From positions 1,488,001 through 1,552,000 of the forward strand of contig NZ_CP108081.1 in the NCBI RefSeq assembly GCF_036182465.1: a DNA stretch of 64,000 nucleotides. The letters are read 5' to 3'. The DNA is from Streptomyces sp. NBC_00258 (GTDB lineage: Bacteria > Actinomycetota > Actinomycetes > Streptomycetales > Streptomycetaceae). The notes beneath the pieces are model-generated. The model did no database searches and was not told the DNA's origin. It saw only the letters and a program-made list of their open reading frames with translations. Of the stretch, positions 42,896 through 50,275 are shown piece by piece; position 1 is the first letter of the stretch, and every line of letters starts with the position of its first letter. The position numbers and the translations under genes were made by a program.

Positions 42896-43318
42896 CTAGG
42901 CGCAGCCCGGTGGTTCGTCCTCGGTAGGTACGAATTGCATCGTGGGCATCCCCGCGGCGTCGAAGTTGGCGGTCTCCGGGTCGATCAGGGTCATGTAGCC
43001 GGCGAGCCTCTCGGTGTACTGCGGAGGTGGCTCACCCTTGACCTGCTCGGGTCCGGGGAACACGGAGTCGAGGACCCACCAACGGCCGCCGAACTTCAGC
43101 CACTTGATCCCGCAGTGCGTATTGATGTCGTACGGATACGGCTTGTGCTGCTCGGGCTTGGCCGGCCCCTCCTGCCACTTGTTCTTTGCGATGGTGCGGG
43201 CGGGCAGGGTCGGGCCGGTGTACCCCTCGTCCTCCGGGTCGTCGGACGAGGACGAGCAGCCGGAGAGCAGCAGCCCGGCGCTCAGGAGCACGACGACGGC
43301 TTGGCGCGATGCTTTCAT
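42896..43318 (-). CDS. Small lipoprotein of unknown function
   Basis: The product has 140 residues from an ATG with GAGGTGC upstream. The signal ends in the lipobox LLSGC with Cys21. After an acidic Ser-Asp linker the mature domain holds INTHCGIKWLKFGGRWWVLD and YMTLIDPETANFDAAG; it resembles small actinobacterial lipoproteins of unknown role. It lies 68 bp after the stop of module B's glycosidase gene on the same strand and may be an independent unit. Confidence 0.85.
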   Translation of the reverse strand: MKASRQAVVVLLSAGLLLSGCSSSSDDPEDEGYTGPTLPARTIAKNKWQEGPAKPEQHKPYPYDINTHCGIKWLKFGGRWWVLDSVFPGPEQVKGEPPPQYTERLAGYMTLIDPETANFDAAGMPTMQFVPTEDEPPGCA

Positions 43319-43386
43319 GCACCTCAGACGCCGCGGGTACGCGTTCCGTTCGATCCCTGCCGTCCACGGAGAGGTATGCGGCACCT

Positions 43387-45144
43387 TCAGCCGCCGACGG
43401 TCTCAGCGGTCTCGGCGCGCCGGAGTTCGTGAGCCTCGGCGAGGAGGAGGTAGCTGCTGGCGGTCCAGGTGTAGGCGCGGTCGCGCAGACCCGTGCCGGT
43501 CAGGGCGTCGAAGTTCTCCGCGAAGCCGTAGGTCTCGCACAGGGCGCGGAATCGGGCGCTGATCTCGTCCGCCAGGCCCTGGTGTCCGGCGCGACGGAGG
43601 CCGTCCTCGATGAGAACGGTCGCGGGGGCCCAGATCGGGCCGCGCCAGTAGCCGTCGGAACGGTAGTGGGGTGAGGCGGGCAGTTCGGTGGCCAGGCCGT
43701 GCGGGGTCAGGTGGGCCCCGATACGGGTGGCCAGCACGCTGCTGACGCTTTCGGGCAGGTGCTCGCCCAGCACGATGGGCATCAGGTCGAGCAGGCTGGA
43801 GCTGGTCCAGGTGTCGCCGCTGTGAACGCCGCGGGCGACGAACCGCTCGCCGGTCCAGAGCTGGTCGAGCATCGCGGCCTGGGTCGCGTCAGCCGTACGC
43901 GTCCAGCGGTGGGCGTCGTCCGGCCGGTCCAGTTCGGCGGCCAGGTCGGCCAGTTCACGCAGTTGGAGGATGAGGAAGGCGGCCAGGTCGGCGGTGACGA
44001 TCAGGCGTTCGGGATCGAAGGTGGTGGCGTTGTCCCAGCCGCTGTCGTTGCCGTGCTGGTAGTGGGGCAGGGCGGCACCGGGGGCGCGCCGTGCGGTGAG
44101 CCAGAAGTCGGTCCAGCGCGCCAGTCTGTCGTACGCGTGGGCCAGTTCGGTCCGGCCGAGAGGTTCGGGAAGCCGGCGGCGCAGGTGGCCCAGGGTCCAT
44201 CCGTGGACGGGAGGTTTGACGAAGTTGAAGAGGACCTCGGAGTGGGTGACGGAGTCGGGCAGTGCGCCGCTGTCGTCCTGGTGGTCGAAGGGCAGTGAGA
44301 ACTGGTCCCAGGCGAGGGCGGGAGATCCGGGGGCCAGGGCGAGGGCGTTGAAGCAGTGGTCCCAGCTCCAGACCTTGTCCATCCAGTGCTTGGACATCAG
44401 CACGGCGGGCCGGGTGACCAGGCCCGCCGGCTGTACGGTCGCGGACCACACCACGTAGGCGGCGAGTTCGGCGGCCGGGGTGCCGGAGGAGCGCCACGGG
44501 GCGACCGTGTCGGCGAACTCGGCGAACGAGCGCCGCGCGGCCTCCGTGACCTCGCCGAACGTCGACGGCGAACTGTAGGGCCGTCGCGCACTGTCGAGTT
44601 CCTCGACCGCGATCTCCCACGATCCGGCGGCGCCGCCGGTGACCGTGAGACCGCGGTCACCGCCGCCCAGGGCCTGAGCGCCGGACACGTCGTCAACCGT
44701 GCCGGACAGCACGGTGATCCGGTACCGACGCCCGGTCTCGTACGAAGTGAACACATGCGCGCCGTCCACCGGGTCCCGGTAGAAGTAGGTCCCGCTGAAG
44801 GGGGTCAGGTCCTTCGCCGCCGCGGTGACACGCAGGCCCAGCCCTTCGCCGCGCAGGCGGACTGTGTCCGGCGTCTCGTATGCGAGGTCGATGCGCCCCT
44901 CCGAGCCCGTCCAGCCGAGCCGGCTCGGCGTCGCCTCGACGGCGGTCTCCGCCCGGTCACCCGTCGCCGCGTCCAGAGGGACGAAACGCAGGACTGCGTG
45001 CATGCCGTTCTGGTGCGAGACGAGGTGGAGGTCCTCGGCGCGTACCTTCTCCGCGAGCACGGGAGAGATGCCGAACCAGGATCCGTGCGCGCTGAACGGT
45101 ATGTCGTGGACGGAGAAGGCCGGGCCGGACGGGGCGGCGGTCAT
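43387..45144 (-). CDS. GH63/trehalase-like (alpha/alpha)6-barrel glycosidase of module B
   Basis: The product has 585 residues with no signal peptide. The last 400 residues form an (alpha/alpha)6 barrel with VWSWDHCFNALALA, HGNDSGWDNATTF and YWRGPIWAPATVLIEDGL, motifs shared by GH63 (glucosidase I, mannosylglycerate hydrolase) and trehalase families. The Asp in DSGWD is the expected general acid. The N-terminal domain is a beta-sandwich. It acts in the cytoplasm on an imported alpha-linked oligosaccharide; the exact linkage is not clear. The ATG at 45144 has only a weak ribosome site. It follows the module B permeases by 110 bp. Confidence 0.82.
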   Translation of the reverse strand: MTAAPSGPAFSVHDIPFSAHGSWFGISPVLAEKVRAEDLHLVSHQNGMHAVLRFVPLDAATGDRAETAVEATPSRLGWTGSEGRIDLAYETPDTVRLRGEGLGLRVTAAAKDLTPFSGTYFYRDPVDGAHVFTSYETGRRYRITVLSGTVDDVSGAQALGGGDRGLTVTGGAAGSWEIAVEELDSARRPYSSPSTFGEVTEAARRSFAEFADTVAPWRSSGTPAAELAAYVVWSATVQPAGLVTRPAVLMSKHWMDKVWSWDHCFNALALAPGSPALAWDQFSLPFDHQDDSGALPDSVTHSEVLFNFVKPPVHGWTLGHLRRRLPEPLGRTELAHAYDRLARWTDFWLTARRAPGAALPHYQHGNDSGWDNATTFDPERLIVTADLAAFLILQLRELADLAAELDRPDDAHRWTRTADATQAAMLDQLWTGERFVARGVHSGDTWTSSSLLDLMPIVLGEHLPESVSSVLATRIGAHLTPHGLATELPASPHYRSDGYWRGPIWAPATVLIEDGLRRAGHQGLADEISARFRALCETYGFAENFDALTGTGLRDRAYTWTASSYLLLAEAHELRRAETAETVGG

Positions 45145-45254
45145 GAGAGCGGTACTCGTTTCTTGAGCAGAGGTGGTCAGCGGCTGCCGGGGCGGGGTGA
45201 CGGCAGTCGCGCACCGGTCCGGGATGATGTGACGGGTGGGGCGGCCACCCGGTG

Positions 45255-46100
45255 TCAGTCCTTGACGGCTCCGGCGGTCACACCGGCGGCGACGTAACGC
45301 TGGGCGAGGACAAGGACGATCGCGGCCGGCAGTGAGGCCACGACGGCCGTGGCCATGATGGCGTTCCACTCCTGGTTGTTGTTGCCGATGTACTGGTAGA
45401 TGCCGAGGGTGATCGGCTGGTGAGCGCCGCCGCTCGCGAGGGTGCTGGCGAAGATGAAGTCGGACCAGGACCACAGGAACGCGAACAGTGACACCGTGAC
45501 GACGGCGTTGCGGCTCATCGGCATGACGATGGACCAGAAGGTCCGCACCGCCCCGGCCCCGTCCGTCTTCGCGGCCTGGAGCAGTTCACCTGGAATGCCG
45601 GACATGAACGCGGTGAAGATGAGTACGGCGAAGGGAACGGCCAGCGTGGAGTCGGCGACGATCAGTCCTGGTACGGACTGGAGGAGGCCGAGGCTGAGGT
45701 AGATGGCGTAGAAGCCCATCGCCATGATGATTCCGGGGATCATCTGGGCGGCCAGGAGGACGAAGCTGAGCAGGCCTCCGCCGCGCGGGCGCAGCTTGGC
45801 CAGCGCGTAGCCGGCGGGGGCAGCCAGTGCCACGGTCAGAAGGACGGTGCCCAGACCGATGACGAGGCTGGTGCCGAGGAAGGGCAACTGCTGGTCGACG
45901 ACGGCCCGGTAGCCCTCCAGGGTGGCGTGGGAGGGGAACAGGTCCGGCGGGCTCTTGCGCATGTCCTGGTCGCTGGTGAAGGAGACGTTCAGCATCCAGT
46001 AGACCGGGAAGAGCATGATCGCGGTCAGTAGGAGGCCGATGGCTGTCTTCCACCACGTACGGCTGTGTCGATTGTGTCGGGTCACGACAACCCCTGTCAT
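45255..46100 (-). CDS. CUT1 sugar permease 2 of module B
   Basis: The product has 281 residues. The first helix is TAIGLLLTAIMLFPVYWMLNV; the EAA loop is ELLQAAKTDGAGAVRTFWSIVMP. The ATG overlaps the stop of permease 1 (ATGA). A much longer upstream in-frame read-through is high-GC noise and is rejected. Confidence 0.92.
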   Translation of the reverse strand: MTGVVVTRHNRHSRTWWKTAIGLLLTAIMLFPVYWMLNVSFTSDQDMRKSPPDLFPSHATLEGYRAVVDQQLPFLGTSLVIGLGTVLLTVALAAPAGYALAKLRPRGGGLLSFVLLAAQMIPGIIMAMGFYAIYLSLGLLQSVPGLIVADSTLAVPFAVLIFTAFMSGIPGELLQAAKTDGAGAVRTFWSIVMPMSRNAVVTVSLFAFLWSWSDFIFASTLASGGAHQPITLGIYQYIGNNNQEWNAIMATAVVASLPAAIVLVLAQRYVAAGVTAGAVKD

Positions 46101-47080
46101 GACAGTCCCTGCTTTCGCTGGACGCGCATGTAGACCAGGCCGAATACCAGAGCGGCGACGACGAGCAGGTTCCCGACGGCGGCACCTGGGCCGAAGGCGG
46201 GAAGCAGGTTGCCGAAGCCGAGTTGGTAGGACCAGGTGGCGAAGGTGGTGGACGAGTCCGCCGGGCCGCCCTTGGTCATGATCCAGATGATGTCGAAGAC
46301 CTTGAGTGTGTAGACCAGGCCCAGCAGCAGTGTGATGGCGGAGACCGGGCGCAGCAGCGGGAAGGTGATGCGCCAGAACCGCTGCCAGGCGTTCGCGCCG
46401 TCCAGGGCAGCCGCCTCGTACAGGCCGGCCGGGATGGACTGCAGGCCGCTGTAGAGGACCACCAGGTTGAACGGGACTCCGATCCAGATGTTCGCGATGA
46501 TCACCGAGGTCAGTGACCAGTCCGGGGAGGTCAGCCAGTTCACCGGGCCGACACCGACGGCGTGCAGGGCGGCGTTGACGATGCCCGAGTCGCTGTTGAG
46601 CATCCACGACCAGGTGGAGGCCGACACGATCAGGGGCAGCAGCCAGGGCACCAGGAACAGCGCGCGCAGGGTCGCGGAGAGCCGGAAGTGCTGGGTGAAG
46701 AACACCGCGAGCGCCAGGCCGATGGCGTACTGGAAGACCAGTGATACGACGGTGAACACCACGGTGTGCAGGAGTGCGGGAGCGAAGGTCGGGTCGTCGA
46801 AGACGGTCAGGTAGTTCCGCAGACCGGTGAACGGGGCGTCGCCCTGGACGAAGGAGCGGACGGTGTAGTTGCGCAGGCTCAGGTCGATGTTGCGGTAGAG
46901 CGGATAGGCGTAGAAGAGGGCGAGGTAGAGGGTGACCGGGGCGAGGAATCCCCAGGCTGCCCATTGCTGGGAGCTGGGTCGGCGCCGGGCCGTGGTGCGC
47001 GCCGGGGGCGGGGCGGCGGTCGCCGCCCCGTTCCGGTCTCGCACAGGCCGACGGTCCGGCAACTGTGTCGTGTGCTTCAT
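46097..47080 (-). CDS. CUT1 sugar permease 1 of module B
   Basis: The product has 327 residues with a 40-residue basic cytoplasmic N-terminus, then WGFLAPVTLYLALFYAYPLY as the first helix. The EAA loop is GLYEAAALDGANAWQRFWRITFP. It lies 19 bp after the binding-protein gene in a leftward operon. Confidence 0.92.
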   Translation of the reverse strand: MKHTTQLPDRRPVRDRNGAATAAPPPARTTARRRPSSQQWAAWGFLAPVTLYLALFYAYPLYRNIDLSLRNYTVRSFVQGDAPFTGLRNYLTVFDDPTFAPALLHTVVFTVVSLVFQYAIGLALAVFFTQHFRLSATLRALFLVPWLLPLIVSASTWSWMLNSDSGIVNAALHAVGVGPVNWLTSPDWSLTSVIIANIWIGVPFNLVVLYSGLQSIPAGLYEAAALDGANAWQRFWRITFPLLRPVSAITLLLGLVYTLKVFDIIWIMTKGGPADSSTTFATWSYQLGFGNLLPAFGPGAAVGNLLVVAALVFGLVYMRVQRKQGLS

Positions 47081-47099
47081 CGATGGGCCCGTGTTCCGG

Positions 47100-48344
47100 T
47101 CACTTGACGGCGGACTGAGCGGCCGTCAGCGCGTCCTTGGGCGACTTCGACCCGCTCAGGGCGGACTGGACGGCCTTCCACATCTGCTCCGAGATCTTCG
47201 GGTACTTGGTGCCGAGGTCGTCGCTGGTGCGCCCCTTGGCCGCCCTGACCGCGTCGACCCAGGGCTTCAGCTTGGCGTCGGCCGCCACCTGCTTGTCCTG
47301 GACCTCGCCGGTGGGCGCGACATAGGACAGCGTGGTGTCGGTGTCGAGGAGGTTCTGGCCGCTGGTCAGGCAGGACACGAGCTTCTGCGAGGTGGTGTAG
47401 CGGTCGGTCTCGCCCTGCACCGGGATGGTCACGAACTCGCCGCCCGTCGGGGCCGCGGCGTTGCCGCCCTTGGCGCCGGGGACGGGGATGACCCCGTAGT
47501 CGAAGCCGGCCTTCTCGGCGTTGGCGAGCTGCCAGGTGCCGTTCTCGGCGAACGCGTAGTCGCCGCTCGCGAACTCCTGCCAGCTGGTTGTCTGGGTGTT
47601 GTTGATGACCGAGTTGGGGGCGTAGCCCTTCTTCAGCCAGTCGTTCCACAGAGAGAGCGCCGAGACGGCCTCGGTCGAGTCCAGCTCGGTCAGTTGTGCG
47701 CCTGAGCCCCACAACCACGGCAGGAACTGGAAGCTGCCCTCCTCGGTCCCGATCGCGGAGAAGGTGATGCCCTTGTCCCCCGCCTTGTCGACCTTCTCCA
47801 GGGCCGCGGTCAGCGTCGTCCAGTCCTTGACGGAGGCGATGTCCACTCCGGCCTTCTTCAGCACCGCCTTGTTGTAGTAGAGGGCCAGGGTGTTCGCGCC
47901 GATCGGGGTGCCGTACGTCTTCCCGTCAGCCTGGCCCGCGGCGAGCAGGTTGGGGTCAACGGCCGAGGTGTCCAGCTTGTTGTCGTCGGTCGTGGTGAGC
48001 ACCCCCGCCTCGGCGAGGGTCGACACGACCGGGTTGTCGACGATGAGGACGTCCGCGGAGTTGTCCTGCTGCGCTGCCAGCAGGGCCTTGTTGGTCAGGT
48101 CACTGGTGTCGAACGCCGTCCGCTTGACCTTCACGCCGGCCTTGGTGCCGCAGTCGTCGAGCAGCTTGGCCCACGCCGAGCTCTTGTCGAACTGCGGGTA
48201 CGGGTCCCAGACGGTGTAGGTGCCGCTGTCCGCGGCCTTCGAGGAGCCACCGCCGTCGCCCGAGGAGCACGCGGTGGCGCCGGCGGTGACAGCGACGACG
48301 GTCAGGGCCGCGGCGGTGAGACGCCGTCCGGCAGATCTGTTCAT
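47100..48344 (-). CDS. Sugar-binding lipoprotein of module B (CUT1 type)
   Basis: The product has 414 residues from an ATG with GAGGAA upstream. The lipobox is ATAC with Cys26. The body is a solute-binding fold (YTVWDPYPQFDKSSAWAKLL, LALYYNKAVLKKAGVD, AENGTWQLANAEKAGFDYGV). It feeds the two permeases that follow. A 13-bp direct repeat sits upstream. It lies 166 bp after the LacI gene and may have its own promoter as well. Confidence 0.92.
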   Translation of the reverse strand: MNRSAGRRLTAAALTVVAVTAGATACSSGDGGGSSKAADSGTYTVWDPYPQFDKSSAWAKLLDDCGTKAGVKVKRTAFDTSDLTNKALLAAQQDNSADVLIVDNPVVSTLAEAGVLTTTDDNKLDTSAVDPNLLAAGQADGKTYGTPIGANTLALYYNKAVLKKAGVDIASVKDWTTLTAALEKVDKAGDKGITFSAIGTEEGSFQFLPWLWGSGAQLTELDSTEAVSALSLWNDWLKKGYAPNSVINNTQTTSWQEFASGDYAFAENGTWQLANAEKAGFDYGVIPVPGAKGGNAAAPTGGEFVTIPVQGETDRYTTSQKLVSCLTSGQNLLDTDTTLSYVAPTGEVQDKQVAADAKLKPWVDAVRAAKGRTSDDLGTKYPKISEQMWKAVQSALSGSKSPKDALTAAQSAVK

Positions 48345-48372
48345 GGCGTGTTCCTCATGGTTTTTGGCACAG

Positions 48373-48409
48373 GCGTGCCCTGGGATCGGCACACGTGCGT
48401 GCCCTGGGA
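48373..48409. repeat. 13-bp direct repeat upstream of the module B binding-protein gene
   Basis: GCGTGCCCTGGGA occurs at 48373-48385 and 48397-48409, 24 bp apart, 29-65 bp before the start at 48344. It could be a regulator site, but this is untested. Confidence 0.4.
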
Positions 48410-48510
48410 GGGGTCGTCGAGGGCTGCTGAGCTCGCCGAGATCGAGCGGTGAGCTCTACAGGCCGCCGGTAAGGGGAGCGGAGACGGAAAGGAAGAGAGC
48501 GGGGCGGCGG

Positions 48511-49566
48511 TCAGCCGTTCGTAGAGGCGCCGAGGTCCGGAGCCGGGTCGGTGGGCGCGGTGCCGGCAGGCGCGGTGCTCGCTCGCAACGAGATCGGCGG
48601 AGTGAGCAGGTGATGCCGGGCCGGTGTGTCGGGGTGGTCCAGCCGCTCGACGAGCAGCTCGACCGCGAGGCGGCCCATCTGTTCCGCCGGCACGTCCGCC
48701 GCGGTGAGTTGCGGGGTCACGGTCTCCGCCCACCTGCTGGCCACGACCCCGGTGACGGAGAAGTCGCGCGGCACATGGCGGCCGGCCGCGGTCAGCCCTC
48801 GGTAGAGGCCGCCCAGCGCGGCTTCGTTCAGCGTGACCAAGGCCGTCGTCGTGGGCTCGTCGTGCAGGATCCGCTCCAGACAGGCCAGGCCCGAGGCCGC
48901 GTCGTCCCCGCAGCAGTACGTCCGGACGGTCAGCCCGCGCTCCGCCGCGGCCTTGGTGAAACCCTCCAGACCTCGGTGGGCCGACTCGTACCCGGCCCGC
49001 AGGAGTTGCTCGGGCCGGTTGACGAAGGCGATCCTGCGGTGGCCCAGGTCCGCGAGGTGGTGCACACAGGCCGCGGCCAGTGCCGTGTGGTCCAGGCCCA
49101 CCCACCAGCTGCCCTCCGGGTGGGCGGTGCGGCCGATGGCGACGGAGGGGAAGTCCACCGCGGCGAGGTGGTCGAGCCGGTCGTCCTCCAGCCGGATCTC
49201 CATCAGGATCGCGCCGTCGACGCGGCGTTCGCCCAGCAGCCGCTGGAACGAGCGGTCGCTGTCGGCACCGCTCGGAGAGAGCAGCACGTCGTAGTCGTAG
49301 GCCGCGGCGGCCTCGGTGACGCTGCCGATGAAGTCCAGTTGCATGCCGGTGTAGTGGTTCCCGGCCGGCGGGAAAACCAGACCGATGGTGTTGGTCCGGC
49401 CGTTGGCCAGGGCACGCGCACTCGCGTTGGGCTGGTAGCCCAGCTCGTCGATGACGCTCTGGATCTTCTGGCGGGTGTCCTCGGACACGGGGCGTTTCCC
49501 GCTCAGTGCGTAGGACACGGTGCTCCGCGAGACACCGGCCCGCTTGGCAATCTCACCGATGTTCAC
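48511..49566 (-). CDS. LacI-family regulator of module B
   Basis: The product has 351 residues from a GTG at 49566 with AAGGAG upstream. The DNA-binding part is MNIGEIAKRAGVSRSTVSYA followed by LSGKRPVSEDTRQKI; the ligand-binding fold follows (GLVFPPAGNHYTGMQLDFIG). Two CGAACCGGTTC-type palindromes lie in its own promoter region and two more upstream of the divergent GH39-like gene. It therefore most likely represses itself, the transporter and that secreted enzyme. Confidence 0.92.
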   Translation of the reverse strand: MNIGEIAKRAGVSRSTVSYALSGKRPVSEDTRQKIQSVIDELGYQPNASARALANGRTNTIGLVFPPAGNHYTGMQLDFIGSVTEAAAAYDYDVLLSPSGADSDRSFQRLLGERRVDGAILMEIRLEDDRLDHLAAVDFPSVAIGRTAHPEGSWWVGLDHTALAAACVHHLADLGHRRIAFVNRPEQLLRAGYESAHRGLEGFTKAAAERGLTVRTYCCGDDAASGLACLERILHDEPTTTALVTLNEAALGGLYRGLTAAGRHVPRDFSVTGVVASRWAETVTPQLTAADVPAEQMGRLAVELLVERLDHPDTPARHHLLTPPISLRASTAPAGTAPTDPAPDLGASTNG

Positions 49567-49600
49567 AGGACTCCTTGCTGAGATCTTGCCGAGATCGGGC

Positions 49601-49610
49601 GAACCGGTTC
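49601..49610. promoter_or_regulatory. LacI-type operator 1 of module B
   Basis: GAACCGGTTC lies 35 bp before the LacI start, in its transcribed leader. It is a perfect 10-bp palindrome. Confidence 0.65.
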
Positions 49611-49651
49611 CGATGATCGCAGTGATGGAGATCGGACGGCCACCGATCGTC

Positions 49652-49700
49652 GAACCGGTTCGCGTGAAGTGAAGTTAGGAGCAACCCGCACGAGTGTCAA
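49652..49700 (-). promoter_or_regulatory. Promoter of the module B lacI gene with operator 2 at the start point
   Basis: Read leftward, TTGACA (49700-49695), 17 bases, then TAACTT (49677-49672): a near-consensus promoter. The palindrome GAACCGGTTC (49661-49652) lies 10 bases past the -10, over the expected start of transcription. Binding there would block RNA polymerase. Confidence 0.75.
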
Positions 49701-49883
49701 CGCCTCGCACCGAATTTCCCGTAACGGCCCGGAAACCTCGGTGCGCGCAGGCACTGACCCCGGCCCGCCTGGGTGCATACCCGCTCACCAGCAGGCCAGG
49801 GGCCGGATGTGACGGTCGGCGACAACCTTGAATCCATCAGGACGGCAGCCCGTGCGGAGCCGAAGAGATCTGTGTCGGGGCTA

Positions 49884-49926
49884 TTGCTGGCCGGTTTCCT
49901 CGGTGCTAGCTTCCCCGAACCGGTTC
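49884..49926 (+). promoter_or_regulatory. Promoter of the GH39-like gene with operator 3 at the start point
   Basis: TTGCTG (49884-49889), 17 bases, then TAGCTT (49907-49912). The palindrome GAACCGGTTC (49917-49926) again covers the expected start point, mirroring the layout at the lacI promoter. Confidence 0.7.
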
Positions 49927-50144
49927 GATGAACATCGGGGGGACCATGACCGCTGTCGAGGCATCACCCATGCCTTGAGGCATCGCTGCCCCATCCCTGT
50001 GCATCCCTCAGGCCGGGTGCGTCGCCGATTCGACACACCCGGCGCAACGACGCGGTGCACGCCCCGACGGCCGGCCGGGTGTACCCGAAGCCCACGACCT
50101 GAGCGCCACTCGACTGGGACGACTCCCGTCTCGCAGCGCGAAAT

Positions 50145-50156
50145 CGAACCGGTTCG
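50145..50156. promoter_or_regulatory. LacI-type operator 4 of module B
   Basis: CGAACCGGTTCG is a perfect 12-bp palindrome within the leader, 120 bp before the GTG start and 229 bp from operator 3. The spacing would allow a repression loop. Confidence 0.65.
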
Positions 50157-50275
50157 CCCCTGCGAAGCCGTTCCCCGACGGAACGGGAGCAGACCCATGC
50201 ACGGCCCGGACCTCGTACGTACGAAACGCGTCGGACCGCAGCGTCCGAGAAGCCACGGAACTCACGGAGACTTCA

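Larger units (their letters stand above)
49567..50275. other. 709-bp divergent regulatory region
   Basis: No gene is supported. It holds two promoters pointing outward, four copies of the GAACCGGTTC palindrome and a predicted leader of about 350 bases before the GH39-like gene. Confidence 0.6.

Noticed and set aside
46101..46964. N-terminal extension of module B permease 2
   Set aside because: It lies wholly inside the in-frame-shifted permease 1 gene; the ATG at 46100 with the ATGA overlap is the natural start.
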